From the NCBI GenBank assembly GCA_003169975.1, contig PNAA01000021.1:1-64000 (forward strand): a DNA stretch of 64,000 bases, written 5' to 3'. Within the stretch, counting starts at the first letter, position 1; every line of letters starts with the position of its first letter. This document shows, piece after piece, positions 1 through 8,132 of this stretch. The DNA is from Spartobacteria bacterium. Its GTDB lineage: Bacteria; Verrucomicrobiota; Verrucomicrobiia; Chthoniobacterales; UBA10450. The notes beneath the pieces were generated by a model. It was not told the origin of the DNA and made no database searches. It worked only from the letters and a program-made list of their open reading frames with translations. The translations under genes and the position numbers were made by a program.

Positions 1-203
1 GACATTCCGTCTGACACAGAACATGAGCGAAGTAATGATACGTCGTTTACAGAAAGCGCGTGCTAGGTTAATTTGAGGATATGAACAAACCAAAGGGGGG
101 TAGATAAGCGCCGAAAACACGTCGCTTCCAAATCATCAAAAGGCCTTGGGCCGCGCTTAGCGAATGTTTCGTCAACGATCTGCACAACTCAAACAGAAAA
201 CAT

Positions 204-467
204 ATGCTTCATTTAATCTGGTACCTCATTGTCGGTCTGATCGCGGGGCTGGTTGCCAACTCCGCCATGCATACGCATCTGACGCTCCTCTGGGCCTTGG
301 CGCTGGGGATCATCGGTTCGCTGGTGGGCGGATTTGTGACTCACTTGTTCGTCCGCCCACGCAGTGGAAGTTCCTTCCATCCGGCCGGAATTATTTTTTC
401 CATCCTCGGCGCTCTCCTGGTTTTGTTTCTTTTGACGAAAATAAACCTGCATCTATACCAACCGTGA
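204..467 (+). CDS. GlsB/YeaQ/YmgE family stress-response membrane protein
   Basis: Small integral membrane protein of 87 residues. Three hydrophobic stretches (about residues 4-18, 27-48 and 62-80) are separated by short polar loops. The glycine-rich pattern GLIAGLVA near the N-terminus and LGIIGSLVGGFVTHLF in the middle is typical of the transglycosylase-associated/GlsB family, whose members are usually 80-90 residues and linked to general stress; their biochemical role is unknown. No strong Shine-Dalgarno precedes the ATG. The gene stands alone, with no co-directional neighbour, in the lower-GC stretch before tRNA-Tyr. Family call is fairly secure; function is inferred only from the family. 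Confidence 0.8.
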   Translation: MLHLIWYLIVGLIAGLVANSAMHTHLTLLWALALGIIGSLVGGFVTHLFVRPRSGSSFHPAGIIFSILGALLVLFLLTKINLHLYQP

Positions 468-788
468 GTAATACCGATTTGCACGATCAACCCAGGTCCC
501 TCTGATTCCGTCATGGAAGGCAGAAATCCGCGCAACGCCGACGCCCTCTATGCGCAGGCGCTCGGAGCCGGCGCAATCACCCTTCGCCCGATGGCGCATC
601 AGCCTTTCGGCCACCCGTACCAACCGTCGAGCACGCCAATATAGCTAAGCCTGGCCTCCAGATCGCGTGGCCGCACGTAAGAGCAGAGTTAGAGAACAGC
701 CGCACACTCACAAAAAGGTATTGCAGGGGTTCAACCCTCGAGAAATCAGAACTTCTTACATAAATTTCTTGTCCACTTCAGTCGGATT
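468..788. other. Gene-free stretch between the GlsB-like gene and the XRE regulator
   Basis: About 320 bases with no convincing reading frame on either strand; short overlapping ORFs here have no recognisable protein pattern. No clear inverted repeat, tRNA or promoter is visible. It lacks the GCCTAAC word that is frequent in the rest of the window. Confidence 0.5.
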
Positions 789-1118
789 TCACAAAAGGGC
801 GAACGGACACCCTAGGCTCCGAACCACACTAGCCAATTCCTTCGCCAGCGGGCCTAAAAACGTTCTGATGGCAGAATATTTCTTACGCCGGGGACGAGTA
901 TGTCCCTTTTCCCAATTTACGATGGTCATTTCGTTGCAACCGATTGACTTTGCAGCATCGACTTGCCGAAGATTCAAATCGAGCCGGCGCTTGCGGATGG
1001 CTTCGCCGATTGATCTTGGCTGGAGCGGATATCGTTTTACGTTGATGTAATGCGGTCCTTGGGGGCAACGAATCCCATATAGTGTTGCCCGACAAAATGG
1101 CAATGCATCCATGCCCAT
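789..1118 (-). CDS. XRE-family helix-turn-helix DNA-binding protein
   Basis: A 109-residue protein with a lambda-repressor-like HTH at about residues 36-88. SIGEAIRKRRLDLNLRQVDA forms the first helices, AKSIGCNEMTIVNWEKG the recognition region, and RPRRKKYSAIRTFLG the last helix. The N-terminal 35 residues are not part of the fold. Such single-domain XRE proteins usually regulate neighbouring or mobile genes. The ATG at 1116-1118 gives the full HTH plus a leader; a later start is possible. It faces away from the GlsB-like gene and lies downstream of a broken gene of unknown function. The HTH assignment is sound; the target is unknown. Confidence 0.8.
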   Translation of the reverse strand: MGMDALPFCRATLYGIRCPQGPHYINVKRYPLQPRSIGEAIRKRRLDLNLRQVDAAKSIGCNEMTIVNWEKGHTRPRRKKYSAIRTFLGPLAKELASVVRSLGCPFALL

Positions 1119-1152
1119 GCGAAGTATTTACAATCTGAACTGGCATTTCGCT

Positions 1153-1640
1153 TCAAAATTTCCTCAACACCTTGGGACGATATTTACGGACGGATGATGG
1201 AGCCAACTCACTTAGGCGAGCAGCGATGTCTTCTGCCATTCCCGCGAGCCCCTTCAAACCGCACTTGATTGCGTTCAAGTGGCTTCGCAGTTCCTCTTCG
1301 TTGATCCTTTGTCGTCGGAATTCGTCAACTGCAGCAGCCTCTCGACTGGATATTTGGCTTCAGCGACTCGGTTCAGCGCCAGCTCGATTTCCAGCAATTT
1401 TCCTCGAACCCGACCGCCTAAATCCATGCGCGATCTTTTGCAATTGCCTCCGCAATTGTCAACCATCTCGGCCAAATGGGTGAACGTGGATGGCGCGATG
1501 ATTTGCCAAAAATCCGGTCGATCCAATGCAGGCTTGGCGCGACAAGCCAGTTGACTGGCGGCTTCTACCCAAGTGGCCGCAAACCCGATCTTTTTGAAAA
1601 AGCTGGGGATCGACCCTCCAATTGATTCTTCTTTGGCCAT
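1153..1640 (-). pseudogene. Hypothetical protein with an apparent frameshift
   Basis: Reading from the ATG at 1640, a protein-like frame runs to about position 1330 (ending ...YPVERLLQLT). It then becomes a short unlikely tail with a stop at 1275. The next frame carries on immediately with FRRQRINEEELRSHLNAIK and further helix-like sequence to ...RPKVLRKF and a TGA at 1153-1155. Joining the two at about 1322-1330 gives one helical protein of about 160 residues, so a one-base frameshift (decay or assembly error) is the simplest reading. I do not recognise the family. It lies directly downstream of a GGCGGAC repeat array and tRNA-Tyr, in the region without GCCTAAC words, so it may belong to a decayed insertion. 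Confidence 0.55.
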
Positions 1641-1641
1641 C

Positions 1642-1673
1642 GGCGGACAAAAAATGGCGGACAATTGGCGGAC
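1642..1673. repeat. Triple GGCGGAC direct repeat beside tRNA-Tyr
   Basis: GGCGGAC occurs at 1642-1648, 1656-1662 and 1667-1673 (GTCCGCC on the minus strand). The array lies immediately upstream of the broken gene's start and 45 bases beyond the 3' end of tRNA-Tyr. Two near-repeats (CGATAGAGTG and CGATAGGAGTG) lie between it and the tRNA. It could be an operator array or part of a former attachment region; the sequence alone does not decide. Confidence 0.6.
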
Positions 1674-1717
1674 ACTTTTTGACCGTTTCCGTATAGTCCG
1701 ATAGAGTGCGATAGGAG

Positions 1718-1800
1718 TGGGCAGGGCTGGATTCGAACCAGCGAAGGCGTAAGCCAGCGGATTTACAGTCCGCCCCGTTTGACCACTTCGGTACCTACCC
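1718..1800 (-). tRNA. tRNA-Tyr (anticodon GTA)
   Basis: On the minus strand a cloverleaf starts GGGTAGG and ends CCTGCCC plus discriminator A, giving a 7-bp acceptor stem with one G-T pair. The anticodon loop CTGTAAA contains GTA. A long variable arm of about 14 bases follows, as expected for bacterial tRNA-Tyr, and the T-arm has GGTTCGAATCC. CCA is not encoded. Its 3' end points toward the low-numbered region that looks foreign, a common arrangement for integrated elements. Confidence 0.95.
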
Positions 1801-1878
1801 GCGCCGCGAGCGTTTGATATAGGCTCGCTCGCCGGCGGTCGCAACTGTTTTGCCGGTGAGGTAGATTCCGGGACAATC

Positions 1879-2853
1879 ATGAATACGCCGCCTGCTCTTC
1901 CGACTCTTTCCGAGGCTGATCGCGAACAATTCTGGCCGCCGCTTCCTTTCGCCGCGTGGCAGGCGACAGCCGAGACGCTCCACCTGTGGACGCAGATCGT
2001 GGGCAAGGTCCGCCTCGCGCTCACTCCGTGGATCAACCATTCATGGCACGTCACGCTTTATCTCACGGCGCGTGGCCTAACGACTTCGCCAATCCCGCAC
2101 GGCTTGCATACCTTCGAGATCCGATTCGATTTCATCAGTCATGAATTGCGCGTTTTGAAAAGTGACGGGGCCCTCCGAGTCCTCCCGCTCCAGGCGCAGT
2201 CGGTCGCGACTTTTTATCACGCGGTGATGGCGGCGCTGAGCGAGCTGGAGTTGCCGGTCAGAATCGACCTCACGCCTAACGAGATCACCGATCCGATTCC
2301 GTTCGCTCGCGACGAAACGCATCGCGCGTACGATCCGGCCCAGGCCAACCGGTTCTGGCGCGTTCTCCTGCAATCGGATCGCGTCTTGCAGAAATTTCGC
2401 TCCCGCTTCTGCGGCAAGTGCAGCCCGGTCCATTTTTTCTGGGGCAGTTTCGATCTCGCGGTGACGCGCTTTTCCGGCCGCGCCGCCCCGCCGCATCCGG
2501 GCGGCATTCCGCATCTGCCCGATACAGTGACGCGCGAAGCCTACGCGCAGGAGGTGAGCAGCGTTGGCTTCTGGCCGGGCAGCGCGGCCAGTCCCACCCC
2601 GCTCTATTATTCCTACGCCTATCCCGAGCCGCCGGGGTTTGCCGAGGCGCAGACCCAACCGGCGGAGGCGAGCTATTACGCGCCGCTGCACGAATTCGTT
2701 CTGCCCTACGACGCCGTGCGCAGGGCTGCTTCGCCCGATGACGCGCTGCTCGCCTTCGCGCAAAGTGTCTACGACGCCGCTTCGATTCTCGGGAAGTGGG
2801 ATCGCGCCGCGTTGGAGGAAGTGCGGCTCAAGCCGCCAGCGAACCTGCCGTGA
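1879..2853 (+). CDS. DUF5996 family protein
   Basis: A soluble protein of 324 residues with no signal peptide. It shows the features of the DUF5996 family: an N-terminal FAAWQATAETLHLWTQIVGK segment, a WINHSWHVTLYLTARGL segment, a central DPAQANRFWRVL segment, and the long conserved SRFCGKCSPVHFFWGSFDLA motif. A C-terminal YYAPLHEFVLPYD region follows. Length matches the family. No reaction is known. The gene begins about 80 bases from tRNA-Tyr on the opposite strand and is followed by a convergent hydrolase gene. Two GCCTAACGA words lie inside it. The family assignment is confident; function is open. Confidence 0.88.
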   Translation: MNTPPALPTLSEADREQFWPPLPFAAWQATAETLHLWTQIVGKVRLALTPWINHSWHVTLYLTARGLTTSPIPHGLHTFEIRFDFISHELRVLKSDGALRVLPLQAQSVATFYHAVMAALSELELPVRIDLTPNEITDPIPFARDETHRAYDPAQANRFWRVLLQSDRVLQKFRSRFCGKCSPVHFFWGSFDLAVTRFSGRAAPPHPGGIPHLPDTVTREAYAQEVSSVGFWPGSAASPTPLYYSYAYPEPPGFAEAQTQPAEASYYAPLHEFVLPYDAVRRAASPDDALLAFAQSVYDAASILGKWDRAALEEVRLKPPANLP

Positions 2854-2894
2854 ACAGCGTTTTCCCGGGAAGCGGAGCCCAGCGCTCCAATGGT

Positions 2895-3514
2895 TTACGG
2901 CCCCAGCTTTTTTAGCCAGCGGCTCACCAACACGAATTCCTCGTTCGTTAGGCCGTGACCGGCTTCGAAGAAATGCGCGCTCACGTTCGCGCCCGCTGCC
3001 TGCAGAAGATCCGCCAGCCGCTGCGTCTCGGCCGGCGCAATGATCACATCCTGTTTTCCGCCGGCAATCCAGACCCGCACCGTGGAAAGATCCAGTAGCT
3101 TTTCGGGCAGGAACGGCACCATGGCGCGCAAAAGGACCGCGGTTTGCAGGACGCCCGCCCGGCGCAACAGGATGCTTGCCGCGATGTTCGCGCCGTTGGA
3201 ATAACCGACCGCCACCATTTTCTCGACCGCGAACTGATAATGGGCGGCCGCGGCCAAAACGAACTCGGCCAGCTCGTCTGTGCGTCGCTGCAAATCCTCC
3301 AGGTCAAACACCCCTTCGGCCAGCCGGCGAAAGAATCGCGCGTGGCCGTTCTCCAAAACTTTGCCCCTCGGACTGAGCAAGGCCGCCGCCGGATCGAGCT
3401 CGCGGCCGAGCGGGATGAGCTGATGCTCATTTCCCCCGGTCCCGTGCAATAGGAGCAGGGTCCGATCCGAAGAGCCGGGGACGAATCGGTGGACAAAATC
3501 GAGTTCGCTGCTCA
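2895..3514 (-). CDS. Alpha/beta hydrolase, phospholipase/carboxylesterase type
   Basis: Cytosolic serine hydrolase of the carboxylesterase/MhqD type, about 206 residues. LLLHGTGGNEHQL near the N-terminus forms the oxyanion region, GYSNGAN is the nucleophile elbow with the catalytic Ser, AGGKQDVIIAP supplies the Asp, and GHGLTNEE supplies the His. The triad therefore looks complete. Substrates of this family are small esters or thioesters; the actual substrate cannot be read from sequence. I chose the ATG at 3514, 8 bases after the upstream aminotransferase stop. The frame is open to a TTG at 3539, but that would overlap the aminotransferase gene. Probably co-transcribed with it. Confidence 0.85.
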
Positions 3515-3522
3515 TCGGTCGA

Positions 3523-4722
3523 TCAACCGTTGTCCGCAAAAAATGCGGCGATCGCGCCCACGACTTCGGCCTGCATTGCGCGCGTCAGCTCCGGGTAGAT
3601 GGGCAGGGCCAAGGTTTCGCGCGCGGCCCGTTCGGTCTCCGGCAAATCACCGGCACGATAGCCGAGCTGGGCGAAGCATTTCTGTTCGTGCAATCCGAGC
3701 GGATAATAAATGGCGGACCCGATCCCGCGCTGCGCAAGGTGTGTTTGCAGCGCGTCGCGCTGCGGCGTGCGGATGACGTATTGATGATAAATGTGATGAT
3801 TCGTCAGGCCACGCTCCCGATAGGGCTCCGCCGGCAACGTCACGCGATTCGTTAGGCCGCGCCGGGTGAATTCCTCGCGGTAGATATCCGCCACCGCCCG
3901 GCGCGCCGCGGACCATCCGTTGAGGTACGGCAGCTTGACCTTCAGGATAACGGCCTGCATCGCATCGATCCGAAAATTGCCGCCGATCACGTGATGAAAA
4001 TAGCGCGGCTCCATCCCGTGCTGGCGAAAACTGCGCAAGTGCCGGGCGAGTTCGTTATCGTCGCAAACGATCATGCCCGCGTCCCCGGCGGCGCCGAGAT
4101 TCTTTGAAGGGTAAAAGCTAAAACAACCAACCGCGCTCATCGTGCCGGCCTGTCGCGCGCCGCCCTTCTTCGTCGGATACTCCGCGCCAATCGCCTGCGC
4201 CGCGTCTTCGATCACCGTGAGTTGGGAGTGCTGGGCGAGTTCGTTGATCGCATCCATCTCGCAGCACAAACCAAAAAGGTGCACCGGGATGATCGCCCGC
4301 ACGATGCGTCCCACGGAATCGACCAGTTCGTTCTGCGCATTTCTCTGGCAATGGTTCGCCAGGAAATCCGCGATGGTCGCTGGCGAGATGTTGAAAGTGG
4401 CCGGGTCGATGTCGACAAAGATCGGCGTTGCGCCGACCCGGGCGATGCAGCCGCCGGTCGCGAAAAACGTGTAGGCGGTCGTGACCACCGCATCGCCGAG
4501 GCCAATCCCGAGCGCCATCAGGATTGCGAGCAGCGCATCCGTCCCCGAAGAGACGCCGATCGCATGTTTCGCGCCGCAATATTCCGCGAGCGCGCGCTCG
4601 AATTCCTCCACCTTCGGCCCGAGGATAAAACTTTGTGTCCGGAGGATGTCGTCCAGTTCCCGCCGGATCGGCTCTGCCAGCACCCGGTATTGTTCGCTCA
4701 GATCGAGCAACGGCACGCGCAT
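3523..4722 (-). CDS. DegT/DnrJ/EryC1/StrS-family PLP aminotransferase
   Basis: A 399-residue PLP enzyme that would transaminate a nucleotide-activated keto-sugar, as in amino-sugar synthesis for surface polysaccharides. The N-terminal VPLLDLSEQY, the GVSSGTDALLAIL cofactor-binding segment, PVHLFGLCCEM, the VIEDAAQAIGAEY segment (Asp pairs with the pyridine nitrogen) and SFYPSKNLGAAGDAG (Lys forms the Schiff base) are all present. The C-terminal IGSAIYYPLGLHEQKCF motif is also family-typical. No sugar dehydratase or glycosyltransferase is nearby; the exopolysaccharide cluster at 38-44 kb is a possible customer. ATG start at 4722. Confidence 0.92.
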   Translation of the reverse strand: MRVPLLDLSEQYRVLAEPIRRELDDILRTQSFILGPKVEEFERALAEYCGAKHAIGVSSGTDALLAILMALGIGLGDAVVTTAYTFFATGGCIARVGATPIFVDIDPATFNISPATIADFLANHCQRNAQNELVDSVGRIVRAIIPVHLFGLCCEMDAINELAQHSQLTVIEDAAQAIGAEYPTKKGGARQAGTMSAVGCFSFYPSKNLGAAGDAGMIVCDDNELARHLRSFRQHGMEPRYFHHVIGGNFRIDAMQAVILKVKLPYLNGWSAARRAVADIYREEFTRRGLTNRVTLPAEPYRERGLTNHHIYHQYVIRTPQRDALQTHLAQRGIGSAIYYPLGLHEQKCFAQLGYRAGDLPETERAARETLALPIYPELTRAMQAEVVGAIAAFFADNG

Positions 4723-4818
4723 GGGCTACCGAAGCATGGGGGACGGGCTCTGGCGAGGGCGAGGTAGTGTTCGTCGATTCTCAGACTGGTCGGTTTCGCT
4801 TACTTGGGCGAGCCGGGG

Positions 4819-4898
4819 TTGTAGCCGGGGTCGGTGAACCGGATCGCACGCAGACATCACGAGCCTCGCCCTGCCGGGATCAACGATCCCGGCTACAA
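4819..4898. repeat. Palindromic repeat, TGTAGCCGGGG type
   Basis: The ends TTGTAGCCGGGG and CCCGGCTACAA form an imperfect hairpin of about 80 bases between the aminotransferase gene and a small membrane-protein gene. The flanks (GTGTTCGTCGATTCTCAG at about 4767-4784 and a matching tail at about 4914-4929) recur in similar form around the copy at 12501-12573, so the full unit may be about 160 bases. Non-coding and REP-like. Confidence 0.75.
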
Positions 4899-4997
4899 GG
4901 CGCCACAGAGCGCGACTAACAATCATCGAATTACCCGCGCGCGGAGGATTGTGCTCCGGTCATTGACCGCAGAGAGCCGGTAAGCTACTCTCCGCGC

Positions 4998-5183
4998 GTG
5001 GGTGTCATCCGGAGTTTGTTCTGGTTCGTGCTGTTTGTGCTCTTCACTTTCAGCTTTGTCGTCCTTTTTGAATACGGGACGACCGACTTCGTCTCCGGCT
5101 TTCAAAAGGAATTTCACCGCGTGACGAAATTCGTGCAGGAAGCCGCCCACCCCGCGACGAAGAAGAAGAACACCACTCCCTAG
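4998..5183 (+). CDS. Small membrane-anchored protein, unknown function
   Basis: A 61-residue protein with a GTG start. One hydrophobic helix (about residues 5-26, FWFVLFVLFTFSFVVLFEYG) is followed by an amphipathic, lysine-rich tail ending KKKNTTP. This looks like a single-span inner-membrane protein with a cytoplasmic or periplasmic helix. I do not recognise a named family. It ends 14 bases before the convergent mqnD-like gene and starts after a palindromic repeat. The clean hydrophobic pattern and lack of a competing frame support a real gene, but the evidence is thin. Confidence 0.6.
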   Translation: MGVIRSLFWFVLFVLFTFSFVVLFEYGTTDFVSGFQKEFHRVTKFVQEAAHPATKKKNTTP

Positions 5184-5197
5184 CCGCGGGGCGAGGG

Positions 5198-6070
5198 TTA
5201 TTCGACAAACTCCAAGTCGCCCGCGGCTGGCACCAGCCCGCGCTCGCTCCCGGCACGCAGAAATTCCCGGATCGCAGCCCGCCCGGTCTCACCGTAATCG
5301 CGCGTAAAATCGTTCACATACATGCCGATGAATTTACCGGCGAGCACCGCGTCCATGTCGCGGGCATAGGGCAGCGAATGGCGCACCGCCGCGTCGCGAT
5401 GAGCCAGTCCGTAATCGATGCTTTCCCGGATGATTTGCGAAAGGTCGCGGCGCACTTGCGGCGGGAGATCCTTGCGCAGGACATTGCCGCCCAGGGGCAA
5501 GGGCAGGCTCGTCTTCGCTTTCCACCATTCGCCGAGATCGACCAGCTTGTTGAAGCCGGCCGCCGCATAGGTGAGCTGGCCTTCGTGAATAATGAGGCCG
5601 GTCGCCGCACGCCCCGATTTGACGGCTGCGAAAATCTGATCGAACGGCACGACCACGGATTCGAACTCGCCGAGAAAAAGCTGCAGGGCGAGGTAGGCGC
5701 TCGTCATTTTGCCCGGGACCGCGACCAGGCGGCCGCGCAGCCACTCGTAGAGTTCGTTAGGCATACCGCCCAGCGGCGCATCCGGGTCCGTCGCCACGAG
5801 CATCGGGCCGTAGCCGTCGCCCATGCTCGCGCCGCACGGGAGCAGCGCGTAGCGGTCACTCACATAAGCGTAGGCGTGGATGGAGATGGCCGAGATATCG
5901 AGTTCGCCCCGCAGCGCGCGCTCGTTCAGCCTCTGGATGTCCTCCAGCCGATGCTCGAATTGGTAGCCGCGCAAGTCGATCTTGTGCTCCGCCATCGCGT
6001 AAAACATGAAGGCATCATCCGGATCGGGGGAATGTCCAAGAGTGAAAACGCGCGCGTCGCTGGCCTGCAT
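5198..6070 (-). CDS. mqnD: 1,4-dihydroxy-6-naphthoate synthase-like protein (MqnD family)
   Basis: Enzyme of the futalosine route to menaquinone; MqnD opens cyclic de-hypoxanthine futalosine to give 1,4-dihydroxy-6-naphthoate. About 290 residues with a periplasmic-binding-protein-like fold. The diagnostic N-terminal GHSPDPDDAFMFYAM is present, followed by the family-typical ISIHAYAYVSDRYALLPCGA, VPGKMTSAYLALQLFL and GLIIHEGQLTYAAAG. I start at the ATG at 6070 because the GHSPDPDD motif lies about ten residues after it; the frame upstream is non-homologous. It stands apart from any other mqn gene in the window. It implies menaquinone-based respiration by the futalosine pathway. MqnA is a relative, but the motif set favours MqnD. 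Confidence 0.85.
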   Translation of the reverse strand: MQASDARVFTLGHSPDPDDAFMFYAMAEHKIDLRGYQFEHRLEDIQRLNERALRGELDISAISIHAYAYVSDRYALLPCGASMGDGYGPMLVATDPDAPLGGMPNELYEWLRGRLVAVPGKMTSAYLALQLFLGEFESVVVPFDQIFAAVKSGRAATGLIIHEGQLTYAAAGFNKLVDLGEWWKAKTSLPLPLGGNVLRKDLPPQVRRDLSQIIRESIDYGLAHRDAAVRHSLPYARDMDAVLAGKFIGMYVNDFTRDYGETGRAAIREFLRAGSERGLVPAAGDLEFVE

Positions 6071-6116
6071 GGCGGTGATGCTAACCGGGGGCGTTGCGTG
6101 GTGCAATCGACGCGGT

Positions 6117-6193
6117 TGTCGCCAGGGGCGTCGACCCCGGTGAGGACGCGGTCTCGCTGCTGAGATGCGGCCGGGTCGACGCCCCCGGCGACA
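6117..6193. repeat. Palindromic repeat, TGTCGCC...GGCGACA type
   Basis: The arms TGTCGCCAGGGGCGTCGACCC and GGGTCGACGCCCCCGGCGACA are complementary apart from one bulge, with a spacer of about 35 bases. It sits between the divergent mqnD and parB genes. It is related to the TGTAGCCGGGG elements elsewhere (same GGGGCGT/CGACCC core). Confidence 0.8.
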
Positions 6194-6232
6194 GTTGCTT
6201 TGCGCCAGTGCTTCCGATAGCCTGAGCCCGCG

Positions 6233-7114
6233 ATGGCAAAATCCGGTCTCGGCAAAGGTCTCGGCGCACTGATCAGCGTCGCCCCTTCCCTGCAATCAGC
6301 CGAGCCGGAAGCCGGCGAAAGAGTGCAACTGGTCAGCCTCGCCAGTATCGTGCCGAGCCCGCTCCAGCCGCGCCGGGAATTCGGGCGCGAGGCGCTCGAG
6401 GAGCTGGTCGACTCGATCCGGCAACGCGGCATCATCCAGCCCCTTATCGTTAGGCCGGTGAACCGCCAATTTGAGCTCATCGCGGGCGAGCGCCGCTGGC
6501 GCGCGGCCAAGGAAGTCGGCCTGACCGAGGCGCCGGTGATCGTTAGGCAAGCGACCGATCTCGAGGTGCTCGAGCTTTCCTTGATCGAAAATCTCCAGCG
6601 CTCCGACCTTAACCCGATCGAGGAAGCGCAGGCTTATGCCCGGCTCGCCGGTGAATTTGGCATGCGCCAGGACGACATCGCACAGAAGGTCGGCAAGAGC
6701 CGCGCCTCGATCGCGAACGCCATGCGGTTGCTCGATCTCGACCAACAGGTGCAGACCTGGGTGGTGCAGAATCTTCTCTCCGTGGGCCACGCCAAAGTGC
6801 TGCTCGGCTTGAAAGCGCACGATGAGCAACGGCTCCTTGCCGAGAAAATTTTACGGCAAAGCTCGACCGTCCGCACCACCGAGCGAATGGTCGCGCGCCA
6901 GCTCGGCAAGCTCGGCGGGACGCGGCGTCGCAAGCGCGCCGACACCGTCAGCTCGGCAGTCTTGAGCGATCTGGAAAATCGCCTGCGCGAACATTTCGCC
7001 ACCCACGTCAGCATTCATCACGGCGAGAAACGCGGCCGGATCGAGATCGAGTTTTATGGCAACGACGATCTCCAGCGCGTCATCGGAGTCCTCGGTCTGC
7101 CGCCCGATGCCTAA
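6233..7114 (+). CDS. parB: ParB/Spo0J-family chromosome partition protein
   Basis: DNA-binding CTPase-type partition protein, 293 residues, which loads at parS sites near the origin. MAKSGLGKGLGALIS is the typical start. IQPLIVRP...FELIAGERRWRAAKEVGL is the ParB/Srx (CTP-binding) region, and ENLQRSDLNPIEEAQAYARL is the box III region. An HTH follows (DDIAQKVGKSRASIANAMRLLDL), then a C-terminal dimerisation region. No parA is adjacent and I see no parS-like palindrome, so parA may lie elsewhere. The stop codon TAA lies inside a GCCTAAC word and overlaps the start of the M28 peptidase gene. Confidence 0.95.
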   Translation: MAKSGLGKGLGALISVAPSLQSAEPEAGERVQLVSLASIVPSPLQPRREFGREALEELVDSIRQRGIIQPLIVRPVNRQFELIAGERRWRAAKEVGLTEAPVIVRQATDLEVLELSLIENLQRSDLNPIEEAQAYARLAGEFGMRQDDIAQKVGKSRASIANAMRLLDLDQQVQTWVVQNLLSVGHAKVLLGLKAHDEQRLLAEKILRQSSTVRTTERMVARQLGKLGGTRRRKRADTVSSAVLSDLENRLREHFATHVSIHHGEKRGRIEIEFYGNDDLQRVIGVLGLPPDA

Positions 7115-8132
7115 CGACAAGAAGCGGCGCGGACGCGGCGCCGCAGCGAAATCGTGGCGGCGTTGGCGCGACGCTGGATGGCAATGGTGGCGGGCTGACA
7201 GTCTCGCCGCGAAGTGGCGGCGCTGGGGCGGCTTCGTGTTGCTCGCGCTCGCGCTTTTTCTCGTTTTTCTGTTCCTCGTCTTCCGGAGCACCGGCCCGCG
7301 CTACGGAGCGGTCTGGAACGAATTTTCCGGCGAAAAGGCGCTCGCCCATGTCCAGGCACTGGTTGATCTGGGACCGCGGCCGCCAGAGTCGGCGGCCATC
7401 AAAAAAGCGCGCGGCTACATTCGCAGATACCTCGAAGAAACCGGCTGGCAGGTGGAAGAACAACCTTTCACCGACCAGACCCCGCGCGGTTCGATCTCCT
7501 TCGTCAACCTAATCGCGCGCCGGCCTAACCAACCGCGCCACGCCAAATATTTTCTTCTCTGTTCGCATTACGACACCAAGACTTTCGAATCGATCCGCTT
7601 CGTCGGCGCGAACGACGGCGGCTCGAGCACCGGCGCTTTGCTCGAGATGGCACGCGTGCTGAGTCTGCATCTGGCGCTGGCCGCGCAGATCGAACTGGTT
7701 TTTTTCGATGGCGAGGAAGCTTACGATACCTTCAGTGCCACGGATGGCCTCTACGGCAGCCGCTATTTTGCCCGGCAGATCAGCGAAGCGAAAACCGGGA
7801 AAACGTATCGCGGCGGCATCCTCTGGGACATGATGGGCGACCGCGACCTGACGATCACGCTGCCGCTGGATTCGCCAGCCGATCTGGCGCGTGACATCTT
7901 CGCCGCCGCCGACGCGCTGCAGGTGCGCAACCATTTCACCTACTTCAGCCAGGACATTCTCGACGATCACTCGCCGCTCGATGCGATCGGCATCCCGACG
8001 ATCGACCTGATCGATTTCGATTACCCTCCCTGGCACACAGCTGGCGACACGATGGACAAGTTGAGCGCGCAGAGCCTGCAAACCGTCGGCGCGGTCACGC
8101 TCTATTATCTGTCCGAGCTGGCTTTCAAATGA
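7107..8132 (+). CDS. Membrane-anchored M28 zinc peptidase / glutaminyl cyclase-like protein
   Basis: About 341 residues. A basic N-terminus (RRGRGAAAKSWRRWR) is followed by one transmembrane helix (about residues 43-60), so the catalytic domain should be periplasmic. Metal-site motifs of family M28 are visible: SHYDTK (His), GANDGGSSTGALLEMA (Asp), FFDGEEAY (Glu pair), WDMMGD (Asp) and YPPWHTAGDTMDKLS (His). FDGEEA plus IPTIDLIDFDYPPWHT resembles the glutaminyl-peptide cyclotransferase branch more than aminopeptidases. I use the ATG at 7107, which overlaps the parB stop by 8 bases; the frame is open upstream only inside parB. Its stop overlaps the next gene, so the three form an operon. Confidence 0.88.
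   Translation: MPNDKKRRGRGAAAKSWRRWRDAGWQWWRADSLAAKWRRWGGFVLLALALFLVFLFLVFRSTGPRYGAVWNEFSGEKALAHVQALVDLGPRPPESAAIKKARGYIRRYLEETGWQVEEQPFTDQTPRGSISFVNLIARRPNQPRHAKYFLLCSHYDTKTFESIRFVGANDGGSSTGALLEMARVLSLHLALAAQIELVFFDGEEAYDTFSATDGLYGSRYFARQISEAKTGKTYRGGILWDMMGDRDLTITLPLDSPADLARDIFAAADALQVRNHFTYFSQDILDDHSPLDAIGIPTIDLIDFDYPPWHTAGDTMDKLSAQSLQTVGAVTLYYLSELAFK

Noticed and set aside
1275-2054. One long minus-strand frame spanning tRNA-Tyr and the start of the DUF5996 gene.
   Set aside because: It crosses a tRNA gene and a real coding start; only the part below 1640 looks like protein.
6233-7114. A nearby replication origin suggested by parB.
   Set aside because: No parA, gidA/mnmG, dnaA, rpmH or DnaA-box cluster is visible, so origin proximity is not supported.
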